Assembly: GCA_003354145.1 (NCBI GenBank) | Contig: PIVL01000003.1 | Span: 1 to 51,951 of the forward strand | DNA length: 51,951 nucleotides | Direction: 5' to 3' | Source: Paracoccaceae bacterium | GTDB taxonomy: Bacteria; Pseudomonadota; Alphaproteobacteria; Rhodobacterales; Rhodobacteraceae | In this document: piece by piece, positions 28,078 through 35,877 of the stretch | Layout: every line of letters starts with the position of its first letter | Position numbering within the stretch: the first letter of the stretch is position 1 | Notes under the pieces: model-generated | Told to the model about the DNA's origin: nothing | Seen by the model: the letters and a program-made list of their open reading frames with translations, nothing else | Database searches by the model: none | Translations under genes and position numbers: made by a program

Positions 28078-29214
28078 TTACCTGATCAGGCGCGCATGTT
28101 CTTGCAAAGCAAACCGGTCGGTCATGCCTGCAATATAATCCGACACAATCCGCGCCAACGCGGTATCCCCTTTGGCTGCGTCTATGTCCGCATGCCAGCG
28201 TTCCGGCATCAATGCCGGATCATTCAGGAAAAGCGGAAACAGATCTTCGACCACTATCGTCACCTCAGCCCGCTTCACCATGACAGACGGCGCGCGATAC
28301 ATACGTGCGAATAGAAATGTGCGGATTTGTTTCAGATCGGCCCATACCTCAGGCGAAAACCGGATCACCGAATGGCCCAGATTTCGAATATCTTCGACCG
28401 ATTTAGCGCCTGACGCCTCAAGCAGAGCGCGCGATGTGTTGATCACATCAAATACCATCGCCCCAAAAACCCTGCGCAAAGCCTCGTGTTGGCGACGACT
28501 TGGCGCGATGTCGGGATACAATGAATCGACTTGGTCAAACGCCACGCCAACAATCGGCAATTCTGCAATGTCATCAACATCAAACAACCCGGCGCGCAAT
28601 CCGTCATGCAGATCGTGATTGTTATAAGCAATGTCATCAGCCAATGCCGCAACCTGAGCCTCGGCACTGGCATGGGTGTGTAATTCCAGATCATCCAACG
28701 CATTGTATTCGGCCAGCGCCCAAGGCAATTCACCAACTACTGGACCGTTATGTTTCGCAATGGCTTCAAGAGCTTCCCAGGTGAGGTTCAACCCATCGAA
28801 CGACGCATAATGACGCTCAAGCGAGGTTACAATACGGATTGCCTGCGCGTTATGATCAAACCCACCATACGGTGCCATCAAAACATGCAACGCCTCTTCT
28901 CCGGTATGACCAAAGGGCGTGTGCCCCAGATCATGCGCTAGCGCCACCGCCTCTGTCAGGCTGCCATTCAGATGCAGCGCCCCGGCAACCGTGCGCGCCA
29001 CTTGTGCCACCTCAATCGAGTGAGTCAGCCTTGTTCGGTAATTGTCGCCCTCGTGTTCGACAAATACCTGTGTCTTATGCATCAGTCGCCGAAACGCGCT
29101 GGCATGTATAATTCGATCCCGATCGCGTTGAAAACACGACCGAAAATCGCTTTCATCTTCCGTGACCAGCCGTCCCCTGCTGCCCATCGGATCCGAAGCA
29201 AATGGCGCTTGCAT
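28078..29214 (-). CDS. dgt: Deoxyguanosinetriphosphate triphosphohydrolase-like protein
   Basis: A 378-residue HD-domain enzyme hydrolysing dNTPs to nucleoside and triphosphate. Metal ligands are visible in RTRLTHSIEVAQ (His), AHDLGHTPFGHTGEEAL (His-Asp) and ALADDIAYNNHDLHD (Asp). The short form without the Escherichia insertion is the usual alphaproteobacterial dGTPase-like type. An ATG at 29214 behind AAGGA is chosen over the frame opening at 29271. It is divergent from the IscA/ErpA-type gene. Confidence 0.92.
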   Translation of the reverse strand: MQAPFASDPMGSRGRLVTEDESDFRSCFQRDRDRIIHASAFRRLMHKTQVFVEHEGDNYRTRLTHSIEVAQVARTVAGALHLNGSLTEAVALAHDLGHTPFGHTGEEALHVLMAPYGGFDHNAQAIRIVTSLERHYASFDGLNLTWEALEAIAKHNGPVVGELPWALAEYNALDDLELHTHASAEAQVAALADDIAYNNHDLHDGLRAGLFDVDDIAELPIVGVAFDQVDSLYPDIAPSRRQHEALRRVFGAMVFDVINTSRALLEASGAKSVEDIRNLGHSVIRFSPEVWADLKQIRTFLFARMYRAPSVMVKRAEVTIVVEDLFPLFLNDPALMPERWHADIDAAKGDTALARIVSDYIAGMTDRFALQEHARLIR

Positions 29215-29292
29215 TGCCGGTTGTCCTTGTCGCCTGTCCCTAGGGTTTCTATATTGCAGGTAACGACGCAATGAACCACCCCGGAGCCCGCA

Positions 29293-29616
29293 ATGCTATT
29301 GCCCCCAAAAGTCACTGAACGCGCTTTTGCCCGTCTGGCCGAAATCGGTGCAGCTGGTCGGGGTCAGGCCCTGCGTGTCGCTGTCGAGGGCGGCGGCTGT
29401 TCCGGTTTTCAATATGAAATCGCACTGGACGATCCAGCCAACGATGATCTGATTCTTGAAGGTCAGGGTCAGAAAGTGGTGGTTGATTCCGTGTCTCTGC
29501 CGTTTCTTGAGAATGCTGTGATTGATTTCACCGAAGAATTGATTGGTGCGCGGTTCGTCATTAACAATCCCAATGCGTCATCTTCTTGTGGGTGCGGAAC
29601 GTCCTTTTCGATGTAA
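29293..29616 (+). CDS. erpA: A-type iron-sulfur carrier protein (ErpA/IscA family)
   Basis: A 107-residue HesB/IscA-family protein that carries and inserts Fe-S clusters. The three conserved cysteines are present: Cys36 in GGGCSGFQYE and Cys99/Cys101 in SSCGCGTSFSM. The context (away from an isc or suf cluster, divergent from dgt) and sequence fit the ErpA-like type of Rhodobacterales. ErpA and IscA cannot be fully separated by eye. Confidence 0.88.
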   Translation: MLLPPKVTERAFARLAEIGAAGRGQALRVAVEGGGCSGFQYEIALDDPANDDLILEGQGQKVVVDSVSLPFLENAVIDFTEELIGARFVINNPNASSSCGCGTSFSM

Positions 29617-29649
29617 ATCAAAAGCTTACGGGTCTGTTTTGAATATCGT

Positions 29650-30337
29650 CTATTGGCTGGTAACACCAAATTGCGGCTTGCGCTGATCTACAGGCGTGAA
29701 TTGACCCCAGACCAGAAACAACCCGCTGCTGATCACAATACCAACACCCAGATATGTGCCTGGTGCAGGGTATTCGTCAAAGAATACCGCCCCCAGAACC
29801 ACCATCCAGACAAATTGTAGGTTCATCAAAGGCGTTACCGCATAGGCCGCCAGCAACCGCAATGCCACCACCAGAAGCCAGCGCGCGCCAGACAAAAGCA
29901 CCGCATAGGCAGCCACCCAGCCGACATCAGCCAGTTGCATCGGGTGCCAGACAAATGGCAAAGCCACTGCCATCGCAACAAAAATCGCTGCGTTTGTATA
30001 AAACACCTGCGCCAGTGCATTGGATTCGTAGCGGCCGATATATCGCGCCAGAACCATCGAAAAAGTGCCGAAAACGATTGCAACAAAGGCAATCACATAC
30101 CCCAGAGTAATACCGCTCAACCCGTCCGGGAACAGACACAACACCCCGATGAAACCAGCGGCCAGCGCCAACCAGGCGGTTGGGCGGACATGTTCACCCA
30201 GAATAAGACCCGACATCAGGCGCGGCATAGCCGCCCGCAATAAATTTGGTAATCGCGTCCGCTGACGAAATCAGTGCTGTATAGGCCACCACCAACACAG
30301 CACCCAATGTCGCGGCGCGCGTTCCTGGCCTGATCAC
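29650..30337 (-). pseudogene. DMT/EamA transporter with internal deletion and frameshift
   Basis: The gene starts at GTG 30337-30335, overlapping the stop of the 358-residue protein gene as GTGA. The first about 43 codons encode a normal DMT N-terminus with one membrane helix (TLGAVLVVAYTALISSADAI) but then run to a stop in the next few codons. Six further helices of a DMT transporter (from SGLILGEHVRPTAWLAL to the end) are encoded in another frame from about 30240 to 29650. Together only about 229 codons remain of the usual about 290, and the segment holding the second to fourth helices is missing. The junction lies near 30200-30240. A deletion pseudogene is the simplest reading; an assembly error is possible. 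Confidence 0.75.
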
Positions 30338-31410
30338 AATGCGACACCTTTCAGTTCAGAGCGGGCAAACCCCGCAAAAAATATCTCAAATTTGTCGCTG
30401 CTGTTTTCTGCTTCGGTCAGGATGTCATAGCCAATTTCAGTCAGCGTTTCCTGCACATGCGGGCGCATCGTATACCAGTCACTACTGCGTTGGTCCTCAA
30501 GGCGGAACATACATTCCGACATATCACGCAACGGTCCCGCGCACGGTTCGGCGCGAAAAAAGGCCATGCGTTCGAAGCTGGTTTCCTTGACAAACGCATC
30601 CTGTCCCGACACAGCCATCAGCCAGTTGCAGACAAAAAAGTCGTGATAATCATCCTGTGCACTGACCTGCGGCCCACTGTTGATCACAAACCGGTGGGTT
30701 TCGCGCTGCAACCAATCCTCCCAGATGGGCGAAGGCGTTTGACCACCAAATCGTAAGGCAACACAGACTTCGGCCAAAAGATCCGCATTCTGTTCGAGAT
30801 AAGCCAGCAAACCGGCAAATTCCAGCGAGGTGACGGCCGCGGTGGACAATTCAGGGTCTCGTCGCCCATATTCGCTTAGATAAAATACAATATGGGTCAG
30901 TTCATACGCTGCCTTTTTATTTGGCATCGTAAACGTGTCCGAACGGTCCATAAAGCTGCGGACCCGATCCTCAAGCCCAGCATCATCCGGCAACGGTTCA
31001 ACCCCGCGCCGTTGCATCAGGCGACGGGCCTCAAAACGTTGCAAATCTGAAAGTTCCGTATCAACAAACTCTTCGCGGGCAATCCACTGGGCCAGCGCTT
31101 CGCCCTTTGATCCAGGCATACCCAAATCTTCGAGGTCGAGACAAATCGACAATAAGAACCGGTAATACTGGGGGAAAAAACCCATCCGGCTTTCGATTTG
31201 GTCGTAGAAATTTTGATGAAATTCCAACGCATGATCGTCCAGTTCTTCGCTTGAACTTTCAAGAATATTCAAGAGCTCTGCATTTTCCTTCAACCAGAAT
31301 ACATCATCCCCAAATCGGCGATGCTGAGCAAAGCAGCCAACCAGGGCGTTGCGTCTGGAAATGCGGCCCTGTTTTTGGCACGGAACGTTCAACTGAATGA
31401 CATTTGACAT
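30334..31410 (-). CDS. 358-residue helical protein of unknown function, partner of the repeat protein
   Basis: I do not recognise a named function; it may belong to a DUF family restricted to Rhodobacterales, which I cannot verify. The sequence is predicted mostly helical, without signal peptide or membrane segment. Notable parts: MSNVIQLNVPCQKQGRISRR at the start, ALEFHQNFYDQIESRMGFF, YRFLLSICLDLEDLGM, an acidic middle, AYELTHIVFYLSEYGRRDP, and DDYHDFFVCNWLMAVSGQD, with scattered His, Asp and Glu that could form a metal or haem pocket. An AAAGG ribosome site precedes the ATG. It lies 66 bases downstream of the repeat-protein gene and overlaps the damaged transporter gene by 4 bases, so the three form one apparent operon. 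Confidence 0.7.
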   Translation of the reverse strand: MSNVIQLNVPCQKQGRISRRNALVGCFAQHRRFGDDVFWLKENAELLNILESSSEELDDHALEFHQNFYDQIESRMGFFPQYYRFLLSICLDLEDLGMPGSKGEALAQWIAREEFVDTELSDLQRFEARRLMQRRGVEPLPDDAGLEDRVRSFMDRSDTFTMPNKKAAYELTHIVFYLSEYGRRDPELSTAAVTSLEFAGLLAYLEQNADLLAEVCVALRFGGQTPSPIWEDWLQRETHRFVINSGPQVSAQDDYHDFFVCNWLMAVSGQDAFVKETSFERMAFFRAEPCAGPLRDMSECMFRLEDQRSSDWYTMRPHVQETLTEIGYDILTEAENSSDKFEIFFAGFARSELKGVAL

Positions 31411-31434
31411 AATAGATTGCCTTTACTTTTATGA

Positions 31435-31446
31435 CGTTCGCGAACG
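31435..31446. promoter_or_regulatory. 12-bp perfect palindrome between repeat-protein and partner genes
   Basis: CGTTCGCGAACG lies in the 66-base gap, about 25 bases before the ATG of the 358-residue protein. It could be an operator for an internal promoter or a small RNA hairpin adjusting expression between precursor-like and partner genes. Confidence 0.4.
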
Positions 31447-31476
31447 CCCCGTGCCCAAAATTAAGTCGGTTTGAAC

Positions 31477-31788
31477 TTACTCGACAGCAGGCGTCAGACT
31501 GGTTGTGTAAAGCCCGGTTTGCTCACCACTCATCGTATTCGAAGCTGCAGTTGGTGACAGGCTGGTTGTGAACAGACCAGTTTGCTCACCATTCATCGTG
31601 TCGGATGCAGAAGCTGATGTCAGTGACGTTGTGAACAACCCAGTGTTTTCGCCCGACATAATGTCACCAGATGTAGTTGCGGATAGGCTGGTCGTAAACA
31701 ATCCTGTTTCGCCGCCATCATGTAGATTCGCGCTGTGCGAGCTAGCGAGAGCGTCTTCGATTTCGTAGGTTTTAGGTAGAGCGTTCAT
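31477..31788 (-). CDS. 103-residue four-repeat peptide (TGL[FY]TTSL every 21 residues)
   Basis: A short protein with a 27-residue N-terminal part (MNALPKTYEIEDALASSHSA, then NLHDGGE) and four copies of an octapeptide, TGLFTTSL three times and TGLYTTSL last, at residues 28-35, 49-56, 70-77 and 91-98. The period is exactly 21 residues. Linkers vary but keep a Met-x-Gly-Glu block before each copy. There is no Cys, no signal peptide and no membrane helix. The layout of leader plus repeated cores resembles multi-core precursors of ribosomally made modified peptides, or repeat substrates of a binding protein; both are inference. A GGGGAC ribosome site precedes the ATG. The frame is open to 31824 without support. 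Confidence 0.75.
   Translation of the reverse strand: MNALPKTYEIEDALASSHSANLHDGGETGLFTTSLSATTSGDIMSGENTGLFTTSLTSASASDTMNGEQTGLFTTSLSPTAASNTMSGEQTGLYTTSLTPAVE
31495..31707 (-). repeat. 63-bp tandem repeat inside the peptide gene
   Basis: Three full 63-base units and a partial fourth encode the repeated octapeptides and linkers. The octapeptide parts are the most alike; linker codons have diverged, so selection appears to keep the octapeptide rather than recent DNA duplication. Confidence 0.8.
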
Positions 31789-32153
31789 TTTGTAGTCCCC
31801 AGATGTATTTAGTCGCCCTTTCACGCTTGCACTCTTAGGTAGAGTTGCAAACCCTCTATTCTATTAACGCGTGCGTTCAGAGGCAAATTAACTTTAAGAA
31901 CGCACCACAAATTGTTGAGTCTAAACAAAAACAAGTTATCTCTATTTGTGAAAACATTTTTTGGACGCGGTGGTTTTGTATCAAAATTCACGCTGATCCG
32001 CGGCCAACCCAACCAAGAATCGATTCACCTGGAACCCTTTTTCACGCCAATTCGATTCGCCGTTTTCATCCTGATTCCCGGCTCCCAAGCCTTGCCTCAT
32101 GCCGCATCATCAGCAATAGATCGGACAGCGCATTCAGGCGTCGGGGAACCACC
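31789..32153. other. Divergent intergenic region between the repeat-peptide operon and xth
   Basis: 365 bases without a supported gene; one frame is open across it in phase with xth, but it is not family-like. AT-rich sequence at 31880-31985 probably carries the divergent promoters. The only clear structure is the hairpin at 31827-31850. I see no repeat of a known operator. Confidence 0.5.
31827..31850 (-). promoter_or_regulatory. Hairpin in the leader of the repeat-peptide gene
   Basis: On the minus strand TTGC(A)ACTCT pairs with AGAGTGCAA around a 5-base loop, a 9-bp stem with one bulge, ending about 39 bases before the start codon. It could be an attenuating or stabilising leader structure. 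Confidence 0.35.
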
Positions 32154-32933
32154 ATGAAAATTGCCACTTTTAACATTAACGGAATTAAGGCCCGCGCAGC
32201 GGCACTGCCCGCATGGCTGGACGAAGCAAAGCCTGATGTGGTGATGTTGCAGGAAATCAAATCAATCGACGAAAATTTCCCGCGCAATCTGTTCGAAGAT
32301 CGCGGCTATAACGTTGAAACCCATGGCCAGAAGTCATTCAACGGAGTGGCGATCCTGTCAAAATTCCCGCTCGAAGACGTTCAGCGCGGTTTACCCGGGG
32401 ATGACGATGACAAACAAGCCCGCTGGATCGAGGCAACAGTGATCGGCAAACAGGCGCTGCGCATCTGCGGGCTATATCTGCCCAATGGCAATCCCGTTCC
32501 GGGGCCGAAATACGACTATAAACTGGCATGGATGGAGCGGCTGCACGCTCGCGCCATGGAACTTCTGGCAACTGAAGAACCCGCTTTGATGGCAGGAGAC
32601 TACAACATCATCCCGCAGGCCGAAGATGTAGCACGCCCAGAAGCCTGGCGCGAAGACGCGCTATTTCGACCAGAAAGCCGCGACGCCTATCAACGCATCC
32701 TCAATCTTGGCTTTACCGAGGCTTTTCGCGCCCGCCATGCAGGGGCAGGTCATTATAGTTTCTGGGATTATCAGGCAGGTGCGTGGAACCGGAATGACGG
32801 CATTCGCATCGATCATTTCCTGATGACACCGCAATGTGCGGATTTGCTGCGCGACTGCCAGATCGATTCCGAAATCCGCGGCTATGAAAAACCTTCAGAC
32901 CACGTTCCGGTCTGGGTCGAGCTTGATTTGTAA
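32154..32933 (+). CDS. xth: Exodeoxyribonuclease III (AP endonuclease)
   Basis: A 259-residue DNA-repair nuclease of the Xth/EEP family. Start MKIATFNINGIKARAAALPAWL is diagnostic; the metal Glu is in VVMLQEIKS, followed by GLYLPNGNP, AGDYNIIPQAEDV, GHYSFWDYQAGAWNRNDGIR, and the terminal SDHVPVWVEL. All catalytic residues are intact. The frame is open upstream to 31845, but the ATG at 32154 is the family start. It is divergent from the repeat-peptide operon; no functional link is implied. Confidence 0.95.
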   Translation: MKIATFNINGIKARAAALPAWLDEAKPDVVMLQEIKSIDENFPRNLFEDRGYNVETHGQKSFNGVAILSKFPLEDVQRGLPGDDDDKQARWIEATVIGKQALRICGLYLPNGNPVPGPKYDYKLAWMERLHARAMELLATEEPALMAGDYNIIPQAEDVARPEAWREDALFRPESRDAYQRILNLGFTEAFRARHAGAGHYSFWDYQAGAWNRNDGIRIDHFLMTPQCADLLRDCQIDSEIRGYEKPSDHVPVWVELDL

Positions 32934-32953
32934 AGCATAAGATCGCGGTTGTT

Positions 32954-32973
32954 ACGCCAATAAAATATGGCGT
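32954..32973. terminator. Hairpin between convergent xth and monooxygenase genes
   Basis: ACGCCA and TGGCGT form a 6-bp stem with an A/T-only 8-base loop, 20 bases after xth. A second small GCGCC/GGCGC hairpin follows at 32974-32986. No strong T-tract is present. Confidence 0.35.
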
Positions 32974-33006
32974 GCGCCGCAGGCGCTCCTTTGGATCAAA
33001 TCCGGC

Positions 33007-34176
33007 TTAACCCGTTACATCATAACGATAAAGCCAATCAAACTGATGCACCATTCGCGCCGGAGCCAATGCCCCGCCCAACCGCAAAGCCAAATGCGCT
33101 GCACCGCGCAATGGCGGGAATCGCAGGTGGTATTTGCGCGCGTTGCCATTGGCCACACCAATCACCTTTGCCGCGCGATTTCGTCGTTTGAACTGATAGG
33201 CAGCAAGCCCTTCGTTCTGGTTTGCCTCGGTCGCAAGGCAATCCGCCAAAACCCAGGCGTCCTCCATCGCCAGGTTCGCACCTTGCGCCAGAAACGGCAG
33301 CGTCGGATGGGCAGCGTCACCAAGAATTGCCAGGCCGGGTCTTTGCCATTGGGCCGCGACGGGATGCCGAAACAACCCCCACAGGTTCACCTGATCAACC
33401 TGTGCCAACACGGCTTGCGCGTCATCGCCAAAATCAGCAAAGGCTGCGCGCAGATTGTCCGGGTCATCTTCATGCGCCCATCCCTCGTCTGCCCAGGCAT
33501 CGCGTTCCTGGACCGCCACCAGATTGACCAGGCTGCCACCACGCAGCGGATAACAGACCAAATGCCGACCGGGGCCCATAAACAACTGTGCCTCGTTCAC
33601 CAGCCCCAGATCGTTGGGCACTATCGCCCGCCATGCCACTTGTCCGGTGAAAAATCCGTCCTCGACCTGCCCTAACGCCATGCGCACCTTTGAGTGCAGA
33701 CCATCTGCACCGACAATCAAATCCGCCAACATTTCGCTGCCGTCCGCCATTGTCACCATCGGAGACTCTGCGCCAGTGACCGACACGACCTGATGCGATA
33801 ACAACACAGGCACGCCTGCCGCGTGCACGGCTTCCGCCAGCAGATCAACCAAGTCCGCCCGATGCACAAAGCAGAATCGTTGATTCGGCGCATAGCGAAT
33901 CAGATCCAACCGCAAAACTTCTCCTGCGCGACGATAGTCGCGCAACACCACGGCTTGCGCGCGCACAGATGCCTGCGCCAAAATTTCGCCCAATCCCAAT
34001 GCCTCTAACACCACCGCCCCGTTCGGGCTGATCTGCAATCCGGCCCCAACCTCGGTAATTTCCGCGGCCTGCTCAAGTACGACAACATTTGCCCCGCGTG
34101 CATGCAGGGTAAGTGCCGCCGTCAAACCGGCAATCCCGGCGCCGACAATGATGATGTTTTGATCCTGAATGCTCAT
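33007..34176 (-). CDS. FAD-dependent aromatic monooxygenase (salicylate hydroxylase-like)
   Basis: A 389-residue class A flavoprotein monooxygenase. The FAD-binding GAGIAGL motif is at the N-terminus, the DG motif in VGADGLHSKVR, and the second FAD segment in ILGDAAHPTLPFLAQGANLAMEDA. It resembles salicylate 1-monooxygenase and 3-hydroxybenzoate 6-hydroxylase; the substrate is not identifiable. The ATG at 34176 follows a GCGGAC site; the ATG at 34188 is possible. It lies downstream of the dksA terminator and is probably a separate unit. Confidence 0.85.
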   Translation of the reverse strand: MSIQDQNIIIVGAGIAGLTAALTLHARGANVVVLEQAAEITEVGAGLQISPNGAVVLEALGLGEILAQASVRAQAVVLRDYRRAGEVLRLDLIRYAPNQRFCFVHRADLVDLLAEAVHAAGVPVLLSHQVVSVTGAESPMVTMADGSEMLADLIVGADGLHSKVRMALGQVEDGFFTGQVAWRAIVPNDLGLVNEAQLFMGPGRHLVCYPLRGGSLVNLVAVQERDAWADEGWAHEDDPDNLRAAFADFGDDAQAVLAQVDQVNLWGLFRHPVAAQWQRPGLAILGDAAHPTLPFLAQGANLAMEDAWVLADCLATEANQNEGLAAYQFKRRNRAAKVIGVANGNARKYHLRFPPLRGAAHLALRLGGALAPARMVHQFDWLYRYDVTG

Positions 34177-34194
34177 GTCCGCTGTCATAAACGC

Positions 34195-34222
34195 AAAAAC
34201 GCCGGGGCAACAGACCCCGGCG
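34195..34222 (-). terminator. Intrinsic terminator of dksA
   Basis: On the minus strand CGCCGGGG pairs with CCCCGGCG (8 bp, 7-base loop) and is followed by TTTTT. It lies 29 bases after the dksA stop and before the monooxygenase start. Confidence 0.85.
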
Positions 34223-34251
34223 TTTCGCATGTGTTTACAGGCAAGGCTACC

Positions 34252-34674
34252 TTAGTCGTCGCGATGAACCTTCTCACGACGCTCATGGTTTTCTTGAGCC
34301 TCAAGGCTCATGGTGGCAATTGGGCGTGCGTCCAGCCGTTTCAACGAAATCGGCTCTCCTGTCACGTCACAATAGCCATATTCACCCTCTTCAACCCGAC
34401 GCAATGCCGCGTCGATCTTGGACACAAGTTTGCGTTGGCGATCCCGTGTGCGCAACTCCAGCGCACGGTCGGTTTCTTCGCTGGCGCGGTCCGCAACATC
34501 AGGAATGTTGCGCGTCCCATCCTGAAGCGCCTCAATTGTGTCGCGGCTTCCAGCGATAAGTTCTTGCTTCCAGTGGTTCAGCTTGCGACTAAAATACTCA
34601 AGCTGCATGTCGTTCATAAAGGGCTCATCTTCAGCCGGTCGGTAATCCTCCGGCAGAAAAATTTCCTGCTTCAT
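34252..34674 (-). CDS. dksA: RNA polymerase-binding transcription factor DksA, one-cysteine type
   Basis: A 140-residue coiled-coil protein that enters the RNA polymerase secondary channel and, with ppGpp, adjusts rRNA and biosynthetic promoters. The coiled coil spans about residues 30-98 (EYFSRKLNHWKQELI, DRASEETDRALELRTRDRQRK quoted in part). The C-terminal zinc-finger region has only one cysteine (Cys102 in GYCDVTGEPISLKRL); the other three positions are replaced, as in the single-Cys DksA described in Rhodobacter sphaeroides. Loss of zinc binding is therefore normal for the group. It is divergent from the MoxR gene. Confidence 0.92.
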   Translation of the reverse strand: MKQEIFLPEDYRPAEDEPFMNDMQLEYFSRKLNHWKQELIAGSRDTIEALQDGTRNIPDVADRASEETDRALELRTRDRQRKLVSKIDAALRRVEEGEYGYCDVTGEPISLKRLDARPIATMSLEAQENHERREKVHRDD

Positions 34675-34853
34675 TTTGGCTCCCTCGGTGTGGGCCGCTA
34701 TATCCGTCGTTCAATATCCCTGGACATTCGGTCTCCTATGCCGCTGCGTTTATCCGACCGAAATCATATTGTCACTACACAATAGTGCTCACGTAGGGTT
34801 AAAAGCTGCAAAGACAAGTCAGCAAACAGCTTTGCACCAAAAGGTTGAAGAAC

Positions 34854-35693
34854 ATGAAATTCCAAGGCACCAAAGAATATATCGCAACGGATGATCTGAC
34901 GATTGCGGTAAATGCGGCCGTCACACTTGAACGCCCGCTGCTGGTAAAAGGTGAGCCAGGCACAGGAAAAACCGAGCTGGCACGCCAGGTTGCCGGGGCT
35001 TTGGGGCTGAAAATGATTGAATGGAACGTCAAATCTACCACCCGGGCGCAACAGGGGCTGTATGAATACGATGCGGTATCACGTTTGCGTGACAGCCAAC
35101 TGGGCGAAGAGCGGGTGCATGACGTGTCCAACTATATCAAACAGGGCAAGCTCTGGCAGGCTTTTGCTTCGGATGAACGTGTGGTTCTGCTGATTGACGA
35201 AATTGATAAGGCCGACATCGAGTTCCCGAACGATTTGCTGCAAGAGCTTGATAAAATGGAGTTCTTTGTTTACGAAACCGGCGAAACCATCGTTGCCAAA
35301 CATCGCCCGGTGATCATTATCACCTCAAATAATGAAAAAGAACTGCCGGATGCATTTTTGCGGCGCTGTTTCTTTCACTACATCCAGTTCCCGGACGAGC
35401 CGACATTGCGCCAGATCGTTGATGTGCATCATCCGGGCATCAAAGATGCATTGCTGACCACGGCCCTGACCCAGTTCTATGAAATCCGGGAAACAGCTGG
35501 ACTGAAGAAAAAGCCATCGACCTCTGAAGTGCTGGATTGGCTGAAACTACTTTTGGCCGAGGATTTGACAGCCGAAGATCTGAAACGAGATGGCGATAAT
35601 GCTCTACCGAAATTGCATGGTGCATTGCTGAAGAACGAACAGGATGTGCATTTGTTCGAGCGATTGGCGTTTATGGCACGAGGTCAACGATAG
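34854..35693 (+). CDS. MoxR-type AAA ATPase
   Basis: A 279-residue AAA+ ATPase, probably a chaperone-like remodelling enzyme acting with the VWA protein at 37888. Walker A GEPGTGKTE is at residues 33-41, Walker B LLIDEIDKAD, sensor 1 IITSNNEKELPDAFLRRC with the arginine finger. The start ATG follows AAGG; a TTG at 34845 is less likely. It is the first gene of a plus-strand run reaching 42180. A small CACTA/TAGTG dyad lies upstream at 34773-34787. Confidence 0.92.
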   Translation: MKFQGTKEYIATDDLTIAVNAAVTLERPLLVKGEPGTGKTELARQVAGALGLKMIEWNVKSTTRAQQGLYEYDAVSRLRDSQLGEERVHDVSNYIKQGKLWQAFASDERVVLLIDEIDKADIEFPNDLLQELDKMEFFVYETGETIVAKHRPVIIITSNNEKELPDAFLRRCFFHYIQFPDEPTLRQIVDVHHPGIKDALLTTALTQFYEIRETAGLKKKPSTSEVLDWLKLLLAEDLTAEDLKRDGDNALPKLHGALLKNEQDVHLFERLAFMARGQR

Positions 35694-35877
35694 TTCTTGT
35701 CTGCGACGACGGTGCCTGCGTTTTCTCACAAGGAATTCAGACCGGAAAACTTGAACTATTCAGCCGTCCCGCCCAACTTATGCAACGGTGTCACGGTTCT
35801 ACTGGAAATACGCCACATTAATGACTGGCTATCGTTTGAACTTGAGAGGATCGGTTTTGTCTGCCACCGTGGAACCT

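Noticed and set aside
31845-32153. 103-codon N-terminal extension of xth
   Set aside because: AT-rich non-family sequence; the diagnostic Xth start is at 32154.
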